DNA from: Bacilli bacterium
GTDB taxonomy: Bacteria; Bacillota_I; Bacilli_A; RFN20; CAG-826
NCBI GenBank assembly: GCA_017477255.1
Contig: JAFUXB010000006.1
Location: 1 to 40,691, forward strand
DNA length: 40,691 bases
Direction of reading: 5' to 3'
The notes under the pieces: model-generated
Databases searched by the model: none
Told to the model about the DNA's origin: nothing
Seen by the model: only the letters and a program-made list of their open reading frames with translations
In this document: positions 9,278-18,379 of the stretch, in pieces
Numbering within the stretch: the stretch's first letter is position 1
How the letters are laid out: each line of letters begins with the position of its first letter
Translations under genes and position numbers: made by a program

Positions 9278-10465
9278 ATGAAAATTGGTATTATAGGACA
9301 AGGTGCAAGCGGTGTAATTCTTGCGTTAATGTTAAAACAATTTGATCAAAATATTGATATCACAATGTTTGATCATAATGAGAAAACAAATAAGAAATTA
9401 TTGGCTACTGGAAATGGTAGATGTAATTTAGGCAACTTAAAAATTTATCCTTATACTTATAATTCATCTTTTGCAAATAACTTAATTAAAGGTTTTCCTA
9501 TTAATAAACAAAGAGATTTTTTTGCTTCATTAGGGCTCGAAACTAGAACTTTAGAAAATCTTGTTTATCCTTATTCTTTAAGTTCAAATCAAGTAGTAGC
9601 TTATTTAAATAAATTATTAAAATATTATAAAGTTAAATTTGTTAATGGAGGGAATTTCGACGATTACGCCGTAGGTTCTCAAAGTGTTAGTGTATCAGTT
9701 AAAAATAAAATTTATAAGTTTGATAAGCTAGTTATTGCTACAGGTGGAATGTCAAAATCAACTTTAGGATCTGATGGAAGTACATTTAATATTCTTAAAA
9801 AACATGACTATGAAATTACTCCTTTAAAGGTAGGTTTAGCTCCAGTTAAAGTTTTAGAAAATGTAAGAAATATAGAAAATGAAAGATTAAAATGTAAAGT
9901 TTCTTTATTTATTAATAAAGATAAAGTTTATGAAGAAACTGGAGAAGTTTTGTTTAAGAAAGATGGACTTAGTGGCATAGCAATTTTTAATTGTTCAAGC
10001 ATGATTGCTAGAAGTAAAAATTCATCTAAAATTAAAATTGTTTTAGATGTTTTTCCAGATATTAGTGAGAACGATTTATACGAAAAATTTGAAAAATATT
10101 GGGGTTTTGCAGGGTTTTCGTTCTTAGAAGGCGTATTTCCTATAAGAATGGCAGACTTTATTAAGGTAAATTCACATAGTTCTGATTCATCTAATTTTAA
10201 TAAAGAAGACATTAGAAAAATTGTTAAATATTGTAAAAATATGAGTTTTACTTATAAAGCAACTTATCCATTTAGTGAAAGCCAAGTCACAGTAGGTGGC
10301 ATTTCATTAAATGATTTAAATAATGACTTATCTAGTAAATTAGAAAAAAATGTTTACTTCGCTGGAGAAGTAATTGATATTGATGGTCTTTGTGGTGGAT
10401 ATAATTTAATGTTAGCTTTTGCTAGCAGTTATAGAGTTTTTAATTCAATTATTAAAGATATTTAA
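9278..10465 (+). CDS. BaiN/HI0933 (YhiN) family NAD(P)/FAD-dependent oxidoreductase
   Basis: Flavoprotein of 395 residues, normal for the family. The N-terminal dinucleotide-binding motif is GQGASG (residues 7-12), followed by LLATGNGRCN, IATGGMSKSTLGSDG and the C-terminal FAD-contact block GEVIDIDGLCGGYNLMLAF. Family members are annotated as aminoacetone or bile-acid flavin oxidoreductases, but most have no proven substrate. I start it at ATG 9278, not the in-frame ATG at 9257, because MKIGIIG is the conserved Rossmann start and GCAGGG lies six bases before it. The 3' end overlaps the convergent phosphodiesterase gene by 14 bases. Residues about 272-281 (EKYWGFAGFS) come from a 25/30 match to the dispersed repeat. 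Confidence 0.9.
   Translation: MKIGIIGQGASGVILALMLKQFDQNIDITMFDHNEKTNKKLLATGNGRCNLGNLKIYPYTYNSSFANNLIKGFPINKQRDFFASLGLETRTLENLVYPYSLSSNQVVAYLNKLLKYYKVKFVNGGNFDDYAVGSQSVSVSVKNKIYKFDKLVIATGGMSKSTLGSDGSTFNILKKHDYEITPLKVGLAPVKVLENVRNIENERLKCKVSLFINKDKVYEETGEVLFKKDGLSGIAIFNCSSMIARSKNSSKIKIVLDVFPDISENDLYEKFEKYWGFAGFSFLEGVFPIRMADFIKVNSHSSDSSNFNKEDIRKIVKYCKNMSFTYKATYPFSESQVTVGGISLNDLNNDLSSKLEKNVYFAGEVIDIDGLCGGYNLMLAFASSYRVFNSIIKDI
10091..10120 (+). repeat. Dispersed 30-bp repeat, divergent copy inside the flavoprotein gene
   Basis: About 25 of 30 consensus positions, including the full TTTTGCAGGGTTTT core. It is in sense orientation, and the frame's usual stop (TAG/TAA at consensus 7-9) is changed to TAT. 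It could be an old insertion or a chance match. Confidence 0.5.
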
Positions 10466-10904
10466 ATTCATAGCTTAATTCTTTAGTTTCTTCGTCGATA
10501 TAAATAATTAAATACGAAGGTTTTTCACTGTCTCTAGGTAAAAATAAACTACCTGGATTTAAAACAAGTGTATTTCCAAATAATAATTCAACTTTTTGAT
10601 GTAAATGACCAAATAAAAATACATCACATTTTAAACTTTCGACGTATTCTTTAAAATTTGTGAAATTTATAAAATGGCCGTGTTCTAAATGGAATTTTAA
10701 TCCGCATATTTCTAAATCTTTATATAAAGGATAATTTGAAAAATAATCACAGTTTCCTTTTATAGAAATAAAAGGAGATAAATATTCGCTAATTACTTCA
10801 GAATCTCCTAAATGGAAAAATCTATCTGCATCTTGATGCATAAGAGCAACTTTTCTTAAGTTATTTAAGTCTTTGTGGGTGTCACTAATAACAATTATTT
10901 TCAT
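10452..10904 (-). CDS. YfcE/MJ0936-type metallophosphoesterase
   Basis: Small calcineurin-like phosphodiesterase, 150 residues, usual length for YfcE. Metal-binding motifs are in order: ISDTH (Asp8, His10), GD (33-34), GNCD (50-53), HGH (75-77) and GHLH (99-102). Family members hydrolyse phosphodiesters with two metal ions, but the natural substrate is usually unknown. TATAAT (10912-10917) lies seven bases before the ATG with no Shine-Dalgarno, suggesting a leaderless mRNA. The 3' end overlaps the flavoprotein gene by 14 bases tail to tail, with no terminator visible between them. Confidence 0.92.
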   Translation of the reverse strand: MKIIVISDTHKDLNNLRKVALMHQDADRFFHLGDSEVISEYLSPFISIKGNCDYFSNYPLYKDLEICGLKFHLEHGHFINFTNFKEYVESLKCDVFLFGHLHQKVELLFGNTLVLNPGSLFLPRDSEKPSYLIIYIDEETKELSYEFKYL

Positions 10905-10958
10905 AATTTTAATTATAAACTATTTTCTTAATTAAAATTGTAATATACTTATTGAGAT

Positions 10959-12425
10959 ATGAAAAAAATTGACTTAAATGAGCAGAAAAAAACACCTTAT
11001 ATAGATGCTTATTTGAAATATATTAATGAACACAATTCTTGTTTTGATGTTCCAGGACATCATCAAGGAAATATCAAAACTGATTTTGATAAAATTTTTG
11101 GACATGTTGTTTATAAAAACGACATAAATTGTCCTAGAGGCCTTGATAACATTCTTCATCCATCAGGTTGTATAAAAGAAGCACAAGATTTATTTGCTAA
11201 AGCTTGTGGAGCAGATAGTTGTAGATTTTTAATTAATGGATCAACTTCAGGTGTTTTAATTATGCTTTTAAGTTCATTAAAAGCTCATGATAAGATTATT
11301 TTACCTAGAAATGTCCATAAATCAGTCATAAATGGCCTTATTTTAAGTGGTGCTGTACCAGTTTTCTTAATGCCTGAAATTGATTATGGAACTGAAATTG
11401 TAAATCAAGTTAGTTATAAATCATGGAAAAAAGCAATTGATGCCAATCCTGATGCCAAAGCAATCTTTATAATTAATCCAACTTATTTTGGTGCAGTTTG
11501 TGACTTAAAGAAAATTACAGAATATGCACATTCAAAAGGAATGATAGTTTTGTGTGATGAAGCTCATGGAAGTCATTTCTATTTTTCTTCACATTTACCT
11601 TTAAGTGGAATTTCTGCTGGTTGTGATATGTGTACTTTATCAATGCATAAAACTGGTGGAAGTTTAACTCAATCAAGTGTTTTACTTATTAAAACAGATA
11701 AAGTAAGTAATTATGAAATTAATAAAGCATATAATTTAATTACGACTACATCGCCATCTTCAATTCTTTTAGGATCTTTAGATGCAGCCAGAAAATATAT
11801 GGTTTTTAATGGTTCAAAAGCATTATTTAAATCAATTAACTTAGCTAGACAATTTATTAAAGACATGGAAGGAGTTGAAGGATTTAAAGCTCATGGTAAA
11901 GAATATTTTGTTAAAAATGGTTGCTATAACTATGATGAAACAAAAGTTATTGTTGAATTAGATAATTTATCAATTACTGGTTTTGAACTTTATAGAATTT
12001 TAAAGGATGAATATAACATTCAAGTTGAACTTTGTGAAACTTATGTCATGCTTTTACTTTTTACAGTTGGAACTAAGAAAAAAGATGTAGATAAATTACT
12101 CGAAGCTTTAAAAGATATTAGTAATAGATTTTATAAAAAGGATATGGTTTATCCAGATCATCGATTTGGACAAAATATCCCAGAACAAATTATGCGTCCT
12201 CGTGAAGCTTTCCATGGTGAATTAGAAGTAGTTAAATTAGAAGATGCTGTTGGTAGAGTTTCAAAAGAAATCATAATGATTTATCCACCAGGAATTCCAA
12301 TTATTATTCCAGGTGAGAAATTTAGTCAAAGAATTGTTGATCAAATTAAATATTATCAAAGCACAAACGTAACAGTAATGAGTGATAATAATGGTGCTGA
12401 ATACGTGTGTGTTGTTAAAGAATAA
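10959..12425 (+). CDS. Orn/Lys/Arg family PLP-dependent decarboxylase
   Basis: Basic amino acid decarboxylase, 488 residues, close to the short Bacillus SpeA/YaaO form rather than the ~715-residue enteric enzymes. It shows FDVPGHHQG near the N terminus, Asp200 in CDEAHGSH, and the PLP lysine Lys231 in SMHKTGGSLTQSS. The C-terminal domain contains REAFHGE and YPPGIPIIIPGE. The product would be a polyamine precursor (agmatine, cadaverine or putrescine); the substrate cannot be told from this sequence. A weak -10 (TATACT 10944-10949) is nine bases from the ATG and no clear Shine-Dalgarno is seen. It is monocistronic, closed by a complex terminator. Confidence 0.93.
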   Translation: MKKIDLNEQKKTPYIDAYLKYINEHNSCFDVPGHHQGNIKTDFDKIFGHVVYKNDINCPRGLDNILHPSGCIKEAQDLFAKACGADSCRFLINGSTSGVLIMLLSSLKAHDKIILPRNVHKSVINGLILSGAVPVFLMPEIDYGTEIVNQVSYKSWKKAIDANPDAKAIFIINPTYFGAVCDLKKITEYAHSKGMIVLCDEAHGSHFYFSSHLPLSGISAGCDMCTLSMHKTGGSLTQSSVLLIKTDKVSNYEINKAYNLITTTSPSSILLGSLDAARKYMVFNGSKALFKSINLARQFIKDMEGVEGFKAHGKEYFVKNGCYNYDETKVIVELDNLSITGFELYRILKDEYNIQVELCETYVMLLLFTVGTKKKDVDKLLEALKDISNRFYKKDMVYPDHRFGQNIPEQIMRPREAFHGELEVVKLEDAVGRVSKEIIMIYPPGIPIIIPGEKFSQRIVDQIKYYQSTNVTVMSDNNGAEYVCVVKE

Positions 12426-12480
12426 GAGGGCTTTGCTGAAGTGAACCTCAATTTGGACACTTCAAATTGCCTCTTTTTTT
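12424..12480 (+). terminator. Branched terminator after the decarboxylase gene
   Basis: Outer arms AAGAGG (12424-12429) and CCTCTT (12470-12475), inner arms GAAGTG (12438-12443) and CACTTC (12458-12463), then a T7 run. An alternative fold exists: CAATTTG (12449-12455) with CAAATTG (12463-12469), and GAGG with CCTC (12446-12449). Confidence 0.7.
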
Positions 12481-12558
12481 AATCTTTTTAATTTTTATTG
12501 ATTTAATAACTCAATTACAAAAAGAATATAAAAGTTTACCTAAGAAAGCCTAAATTTT

Positions 12559-12588
12559 AAAAAATAAGTAGGATTTGCAGGGTTTTTG
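12559..12588 (+). repeat. Dispersed 30-bp repeat, copy 4
   Basis: Intergenic copy between the decarboxylase and the lipoprotein operon; AAAAAATAAG followed by TAGGATTTGCAGGGTTTTTG. It lies about 30 bases upstream of the -35 of the next promoter. Confidence 0.85.
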
Positions 12589-12618
12589 AATCATTATTAC
12601 TTCATTTTACGCATAATG

Positions 12619-12647
12619 TTGACATCTATTATCTGATATGGTTAAAT
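12619..12647 (+). promoter_or_regulatory. Promoter of the lipoprotein operon
   Basis: TTGACA (12619-12624), 17-base spacer, TTAAAT (12642-12647) preceded by TGG (extended -10). A start near 12654 gives a leader of about 54 bases, ending in AAGGTGG before the ATG at 12708. Confidence 0.65.
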
Positions 12648-12707
12648 AGTTATGTAGTTAAGTGAAATGCACTATCGTAATGGGCCAATATAAAAGGTGG
12701 TAAAAGT

Positions 12708-15428
12708 ATGGCAAACATATTTAAAAAAGGATTAAAACTAATTGGAATAATCGCTTGTTCGATTTCCTTCTTAGTTTCATGTTCTAATAAAAATGAAAGT
12801 AAACCATCTCAAAATGAAGAAGAGGTTATTACTAAAATTTTAGAAGAATCCGATCCAATGGCAGAAGTTTTTGTCGGTCCATTTGAAAAAATAAATGAAC
12901 AAGAGTTAAAAACTGTCGAAAATGGTACTAAGACTTTTGGATCTAGTACCATATTAGATATGCCAAAAGATATGGCAATTAATATTGTTTATGATAATGA
13001 AGAAAACCGTTCATTACAATCCACTGCATGTTTTTTAAACGATATAGTCGATTCAAATAATGATGTAAGACTTATTTCTATTAAAGATAGAGGCGGAAAT
13101 TTCAAAAACAATACATTATCTACTGATGGAAAGAAAATTACAGTTTCTTCACCTGGTGGATTCCAATATGGAGAAGTTTATCAAATCGATTTAAATAGTG
13201 CCCCTTATTTATCTTTTGAAGGAAAAGATCCTAAAATTAGACAATTAACTATTGAAATTGAAGATAATCCAGCTGAACAAGCAACTTATGATGTCAAAGA
13301 AGAAAAAGATGGAATTATCAAAATTGATAGAAGCAAAATTGTTAATAAAAAACAAAATAAAAACGATGGAACCTATACTTTTGAATATAATGGTGAATTT
13401 CCAAATTTAAAGAAAGGTGATATATTCTTTGCTTGTATTGAATCAAGTAGTGATCCAAGATTAGATTTTTATGGTGTATTTGATGCAGTTTATACAGTAA
13501 ATGCAAAAAAAGAAATTAAATATCATGCTCCAAATTTAGATGAAATTTATAATAATTTCCATATTAAAGGAGTAGAAAAAGCTGATTTAAGTGAAGCTGA
13601 AGTTTTATTAACTAGTGATTTTGCAGTTCAACAATTCAAAGCTTCATCACTTGGTAGAGGACTTGTTAGAACTTTATTATCAATTACTCCAGAAGATTAT
13701 CGTAAAGTAATCGATATAATCAGACATTTAAATATTGATATCAGTATTAATTTAAATGGTTCAAAAGTTGAAATGAAGATTGCTTTAAGACTTGGTAGCT
13801 TCCAAATTTCAGATAATGAATGGATTGCAATTGAAATCGGACACCAATCAATTACTGATTTTACTTTCGATTTTGACGTTAAATTAAGTTATACTTGGAT
13901 TTTCCCAAGTGGTGTTGATTATAAAGTTAAATGTATTCAAGATAGTAGTGATGTTTGGTATTTCAAATTTGCTTATGATCATCAACCAATCGAAGCTATT
14001 TCACAATCTGATACTGATTATGCTAATAAATTATTAGATGATATCACTAAATCATTAGATGGTGAAAATTCAAGAACTGGTGAACTTTTAAATCCAGATA
14101 AAACAAAAGCAACAACAGCTGGAACTAAAACAACTTTACCACTCGTTTGGTTTGATATTAATTATTTCACACCACTTCAAATTAGATTCAAAGTTGATTT
14201 CTATTTTGATATTGGAATTCAAGCAATTGGTTTAGTTAAATATGAAAGTGAATCTACTAAAATTGATTTTAACTTCTCAAATATGGATGGTGGATCAACT
14301 GATAGCTCAGAAGAAATGGAGAAAGCATCGAATATATTTGCTTATATCGGTGGTAATTTCCATGCTGAACTTGGTCTTAGAATTTCATTAGGTATTTCAC
14401 TTTTAGGTTTATATGATTATCTCCACATTGAAGGTTATGCTTCAGCTTATGTTAATTTAACAATTAGTGGAATGATAGGAATGGATATTGATTTATTAAG
14501 TAATGAAGTATCTGGTTATTATTCAATTGATTTGCATTTAAGTTGTGGAGTTAAAGCAGGACTTGATATTAAATTAGTAATTACTTCATTTAGTTTACAA
14601 ACTATAAAATCATGGTCATTATTTAGACTTAAATATGAAAATCCATTAGAACATTGGAGTGATAAAGCTGAAACTACAATTAATATGGATAAAGAAACTT
14701 TATCAATTGATGAAACTAATGTATTAATTATTAAATATTTCGACTTAACTAAATTATCAATTTTAGAAAAGAAATATGAAGGAAGCGATAAATTCTCATT
14801 ATTTAGTGGAATTTTATGTCCAGAATCATTAATAAAAGCTTCAAGTGCAAATATATTTGAATATAAAGTTGAAGATCCAACTAAGATTGAAATTAGCAAA
14901 GATGGATTAATCCATGTTAAAGATGGAACTGAATCATCATTTACTACACATTTCATTATTCATATTAATAATTTAGCCGGATTTATTTCAGATAGAGTTA
15001 TTACAATTAATTACACTACAAGTGATATTAAAGACGTATATGCAGGAGAAAAATTAATTGGTCAATATCGTCCAAATTATGAACTTACATTACCAGAACC
15101 TGAAAAAATTAGAGGTAAAGAATTCGAATATTATTCATATAATGGTAAAAATTATAAAGTTGGTGAAAAATTTATAGTTCCTAGTGAATCTTGTGAACTT
15201 GAATTACATTATCGTGATTTACCAACATATAGAGTATATTTCTATGATGGATATGGAATCTTAGTATCAATCGATGAAGTTTATGAAGGTGAAGATGCTC
15301 ATGAACCATTACCTTCAATTAGAGATAGATATATGGATAAAGGTTGGGAATTCTTCTATTGGGATCGTTCAATTAAAAATGTACAACATGAACTCCACGT
15401 TTCAGGTTGTTACATACTTGTGGACTAG
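12708..15428 (+). CDS. Large secreted lipoprotein, function unknown
   Basis: A 906-residue surface lipoprotein. The signal peptide ends in lipobox LVSC (Cys25). I do not recognise the main body (about 40-700), which is rich in beta-type alternation; it includes a long segment around 340-680 with repeated amphipathic strands (ISINLNGSKVEM, FDFDVKLSYTW, and AYVNLTISGMIGMDIDL). The last ~70 residues resemble an InlB B/Listeria-Bacteroides repeat (TYRVYFYDGYG ... GWEFFYWDRSIKNVQHELHV). It is the first gene of a likely operon with two more lipoproteins and a GntR regulator, with a strong promoter upstream. The next gene follows after 12 bases. Candidate adhesin or envelope protein, but no function is proven. 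Confidence 0.85.
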   Translation: MANIFKKGLKLIGIIACSISFLVSCSNKNESKPSQNEEEVITKILEESDPMAEVFVGPFEKINEQELKTVENGTKTFGSSTILDMPKDMAINIVYDNEENRSLQSTACFLNDIVDSNNDVRLISIKDRGGNFKNNTLSTDGKKITVSSPGGFQYGEVYQIDLNSAPYLSFEGKDPKIRQLTIEIEDNPAEQATYDVKEEKDGIIKIDRSKIVNKKQNKNDGTYTFEYNGEFPNLKKGDIFFACIESSSDPRLDFYGVFDAVYTVNAKKEIKYHAPNLDEIYNNFHIKGVEKADLSEAEVLLTSDFAVQQFKASSLGRGLVRTLLSITPEDYRKVIDIIRHLNIDISINLNGSKVEMKIALRLGSFQISDNEWIAIEIGHQSITDFTFDFDVKLSYTWIFPSGVDYKVKCIQDSSDVWYFKFAYDHQPIEAISQSDTDYANKLLDDITKSLDGENSRTGELLNPDKTKATTAGTKTTLPLVWFDINYFTPLQIRFKVDFYFDIGIQAIGLVKYESESTKIDFNFSNMDGGSTDSSEEMEKASNIFAYIGGNFHAELGLRISLGISLLGLYDYLHIEGYASAYVNLTISGMIGMDIDLLSNEVSGYYSIDLHLSCGVKAGLDIKLVITSFSLQTIKSWSLFRLKYENPLEHWSDKAETTINMDKETLSIDETNVLIIKYFDLTKLSILEKKYEGSDKFSLFSGILCPESLIKASSANIFEYKVEDPTKIEISKDGLIHVKDGTESSFTTHFIIHINNLAGFISDRVITINYTTSDIKDVYAGEKLIGQYRPNYELTLPEPEKIRGKEFEYYSYNGKNYKVGEKFIVPSESCELELHYRDLPTYRVYFYDGYGILVSIDEVYEGEDAHEPLPSIRDRYMDKGWEFFYWDRSIKNVQHELHVSGCYILVD

Positions 15429-15440
15429 GAGGAAATAAAT

Positions 15441-16784
15441 ATGAAAAACATTAAATTATTAACTCTTTTACCACTATTAACTTTAGGACTTTGTGGTTGT
15501 AAAAATAACGAAAATAAAAAAGAAGAACCTAAATATAACGAGGAATTTATATATAACGCTCCTGAATATAAACCTCTTGATATTGCTCATGAAGATTCAA
15601 GTATTTATGTCATGTCTACTGATTTATTAGGTGTAACTTATGGAGTAAAAGCTGCAGCTTGGGATGATTATGATATTAAATTAAGAGTTAAATATAGTGA
15701 TTATTCAATAAAAGATTTTGATTTAAAAACTATTAACATTCCTTTAGACATGAGACATTATTTAGGAGAAGTTGGTACTCAACATATTTATTTTATTGAA
15801 TATAAATGGATTGTAACTCATGAAGTTAAAATTATTGAAAATCCTGATTGGCATGGTTATAAATGTGACTTCTTTGATAAAGATCAAAAATATTTAACTA
15901 CAGAAACTGTAGGTTATTATCAAGAAATTAAATATAATGGACCAGAAGTTAGTGAAAAAAGTGAAGATTTTGATTATGAATATGATTTTAAAGGATGGAA
16001 TCATGATACAAAATACATTCACCAAGATATGCAGTTTGTTGCTACTTATAAAAAAATAGAAAAAAGATATGTAGCAAATAAACCATATAATCGTGATTAT
16101 ATCGGAATTAGTGCTTTAGTTGATAAAGAAAATAATAAAGGAAGTGGCTTAGTTTATTTAGGCAGAGTAAGACATGTTGCTGGATTTTATACAGAAACTA
16201 AAGAATTAGATAATACTGATTTAACATTTGAATTTAAAGAAGATGAATTTAGTAAATATTGGAACGAATATAATGAGAGTATTGTTAAAGAATGTGTAAC
16301 TTATAAAGAAGATTCTGATTATATATTTAATGTATATGGAAATCCTTATGAAATTATAAATAATCCAACATTCTCGCTTCAATTTGATAAACGTTATCAA
16401 TATGATGGGACTAAATCTTTATTAGATGATATGACAGATGCTGATCTATCTTATGTTGATCCATATTATGGAATATTTGATCAAATTACATATAAGATGA
16501 AAAGTTATCCAAGAACTACTGTAAGTAAAAATGAAGAACCAGGATTTTATCGTTATTCAATTATTTTCTCAGTAGATGTTTATTTATCACTTTCATTTAA
16601 TAAACTTGATAAAGATTTATATGAACTTGGTGCATTTAATAGCTTCATTATGGCTCCTGTAAAAGATAGTGCAAAAGCTTTTGTTCAATATAGTGAAGAT
16701 GGAAATTTTGAAAGTAATTTTGATTCAAAATTAGAATTAACAACTAAAGCTTTATATAATGCAGCAAGCATGATTAGTTGGTAA
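15441..16784 (+). CDS. Lipoprotein with InlB-like repeat, function unknown
   Basis: A 447-residue secreted lipoprotein. The signal peptide MKNIKLLTLLPLLTLGLCGC ends at Cys20 (lipobox LCGC; Cys18 is a less likely site). Residues about 140-210 carry a second copy of the InlB/Flg_new-like fold (CDFFDKDQKYL ... YDFKGWNHDTKYIHQDMQFVATY). This links it structurally to the end of the preceding 906-residue lipoprotein. The C-terminal half is unrecognised. RBS AGGAGG sits at 15428-15433, overlapping the stop of the previous gene, so the pair is likely co-translated. The next gene starts 14 bases after its stop. Confidence 0.83.
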   Translation: MKNIKLLTLLPLLTLGLCGCKNNENKKEEPKYNEEFIYNAPEYKPLDIAHEDSSIYVMSTDLLGVTYGVKAAAWDDYDIKLRVKYSDYSIKDFDLKTINIPLDMRHYLGEVGTQHIYFIEYKWIVTHEVKIIENPDWHGYKCDFFDKDQKYLTTETVGYYQEIKYNGPEVSEKSEDFDYEYDFKGWNHDTKYIHQDMQFVATYKKIEKRYVANKPYNRDYIGISALVDKENNKGSGLVYLGRVRHVAGFYTETKELDNTDLTFEFKEDEFSKYWNEYNESIVKECVTYKEDSDYIFNVYGNPYEIINNPTFSLQFDKRYQYDGTKSLLDDMTDADLSYVDPYYGIFDQITYKMKSYPRTTVSKNEEPGFYRYSIIFSVDVYLSLSFNKLDKDLYELGAFNSFIMAPVKDSAKAFVQYSEDGNFESNFDSKLELTTKALYNAASMISW

Positions 16785-16798
16785 TAAAGGAGACTATT

Positions 16799-17941
16799 AT
16801 GAAAAATAAATATAGTTTAATGTTTGTTTCAATATTATCATTAGGTGTTTTAATTGGCTGTGTTAATAAAAACGAAGAAAAGAAACAAGAAAAAACATAT
16901 GTTTTAGAAAATTGTTCAATTCATCATGATGACGAATTTGGTGGAGCTTATATCGATATATCAATTGCTGATTTTAATAATATTGGATTTAGTTTTGGAG
17001 ATAGTGTTTCATTATCATTTAATACCAATGGAAAAATAAATGAATTTAAAGATATTGGATATTATAGTGGGTATTATGTTCCAGCTGGTCAAGATTTATT
17101 AGTTGGTTATAAAGGTTATGACTATATTAAATATTGCATAAATTATGGAGAAGATATTTATGCAACGAATGAATTTAATTTAGATACAAAAGTAACTATC
17201 ACATTATTTGAAGCAAGTAAATATAAAGATGTTGAAGAAACTTTATCAATTTCTTATAGTGATAAACGTGAAGAATATACTAGTGATGAAGAATTTGCTA
17301 ACTTTAGAGAAGTAAATGTTGGAAATATAAAACCAAAAACTCTTTATAGAGGAGCGTCTCCAATTGATAATTCAAGAAAAAGAGCTGCAATCGTTGATTC
17401 ATTACTTGAAAAAAACAACATTCAATATAACGTTGATCTTGCAGATAAATTAGAAAATATTTATGTTCAAGAAAAATATGTTATTGGAGATTATATGAAA
17501 GATTTAATCTCAAATAATAAATCAATATTCTTAGGAATGGCAGCAGCTTATAAAGCAGATGATTTCTCAATGAAAATGAAGAAGATGTTCTTATCAATGC
17601 TTAATAATGATGGACCTTTCTATGTACATTGCTTAGAAGGAAAAGATAGAACAGGTTATGTTTGCATGGTAATTGAAGCTTTATGTGGAGCAACTTATAA
17701 TGAATTAATCGATGATTATTTTGTTACTTACAAAAACTATTATGGAATTGAAAAAGGAAGTACAAAATATGAAGTCATTAAAGAACTTCATATTGATGAA
17801 ATGATCAGATATGTATTTAGTTTTGATAAAGAAACTAATTTATTAGGAGCTGGTTATTATTCAAAAGCAAGAGCTTATTTAGAAAATATTGGTTTAACAA
17901 ATACTCAAATTGATTTATTACAAGAAAAGTTTAGTGCGTGA
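16799..17941 (+). CDS. Secreted lipoprotein with Tyr-phosphatase (MptpB/IphP-like) domain
   Basis: A 380-residue lipoprotein; lipobox LIGC with Cys21. The C-terminal half is a Y_phosphatase3-type domain: LYRGASP (182-188), then the phosphatase loop HCLEGKDRTG (Cys278, Arg284), close to the HCxxGKDRTG form of MptpB and IphP, enzymes with Tyr and phosphoinositide activity. The N-terminal region (about 40-145) is a separate beta domain that I cannot name with confidence. I start at ATG 16799 (AAAGGAG at 16787-16793) rather than the in-frame ATG at 16778, which would overlap the previous gene and spoil the signal peptide. The stop TGA overlaps the next open frame. An extracellular phosphatase could act on host or envelope molecules; that is inference. 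Confidence 0.88.
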   Translation: MKNKYSLMFVSILSLGVLIGCVNKNEEKKQEKTYVLENCSIHHDDEFGGAYIDISIADFNNIGFSFGDSVSLSFNTNGKINEFKDIGYYSGYYVPAGQDLLVGYKGYDYIKYCINYGEDIYATNEFNLDTKVTITLFEASKYKDVEETLSISYSDKREEYTSDEEFANFREVNVGNIKPKTLYRGASPIDNSRKRAAIVDSLLEKNNIQYNVDLADKLENIYVQEKYVIGDYMKDLISNNKSIFLGMAAAYKADDFSMKMKKMFLSMLNNDGPFYVHCLEGKDRTGYVCMVIEALCGATYNELIDDYFVTYKNYYGIEKGSTKYEVIKELHIDEMIRYVFSFDKETNLLGAGYYSKARAYLENIGLTNTQIDLLQEKFSA

Positions 17942-17949
17942 GGTGTATT

Positions 17950-18321
17950 ATGGATGTCTTAAATGAAAAATTACCAATTTATATTAAAATTGTAGAAGGA
18001 GTAAAAAACGCTATTTTAAAAAATGAATTAAAAGAAGATGAACAACTTCCATCTACAACATTTTTATCAAAAGAATATAACATCAATATTGGTACAGTAA
18101 ATAAAGCAATGAATGTTTTAGTAAATGAAGGATACATTTATAAAAAACGTGGAATTGGAATGTTTGTTTCAAAAGATGCTAGAAAAAAATTAATTGTTGA
18201 ACGTAAAAAAGTATTTAAAGAAAATTTTGTTAAAGCAACTTTAGTTGAAGCTAAACAATTAGATATTGGTGTAGAAGAACTTCAAGAGATTGTTAAAGAA
18301 GTCTTCGAGGAAATGAAATAA
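17950..18321 (+). CDS. Short GntR-family (YtrA-type) regulator
   Basis: A 123-residue winged-helix regulator. The GntR HTH is typical: PIYIKIVEGVKNAIL, EDEQLPSTTFLSKEYNIN, GTVNKAMNVLVNEGYIYKKRG, then a short helical tail of about 40 residues. This is the size of the YtrA subgroup, which usually sits beside ABC transporters. Here it is the last gene of the lipoprotein operon instead, so it may regulate that operon. I chose ATG 17950, preceded by GAGGTG, over the in-frame GTG at 17938, which has no Shine-Dalgarno and overlaps the preceding stop. No ligand-binding domain is present. Confidence 0.87.
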   Translation: MDVLNEKLPIYIKIVEGVKNAILKNELKEDEQLPSTTFLSKEYNINIGTVNKAMNVLVNEGYIYKKRGIGMFVSKDARKKLIVERKKVFKENFVKATLVEAKQLDIGVEELQEIVKEVFEEMK

Positions 18322-18338
18322 GTAATTTTAAAGTAATT

Positions 18339-18370
18339 AAAACGACCTTTGAGAACAAAGGCCGTTTTAT
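18339..18370. terminator. Bidirectional terminator between the GntR gene and tRNA-Leu
   Basis: AAAACG-A-CCTTTG, loop AGAA, CAAAGG-C-CGTTTT. In the plus RNA the odd pair is an A-C mismatch; in the minus RNA it becomes a G-U wobble, so the 13-bp stem is unbroken for tRNA-Leu transcription. Confidence 0.85.
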
Positions 18371-18379
18371 TTTAAAAAT

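Noticed and set aside
14519-14956. 145-codon open frame on the minus strand opposite the 906-residue lipoprotein
   Set aside because: It lies wholly antisense to a better-supported gene, has no ribosome binding site and no recognisable domain.
16778-16798. Earlier start for the phosphatase lipoprotein
   Set aside because: It would overlap the previous gene, add charged residues before the signal peptide, and bypass the AAAGGAG at 16787-16793.
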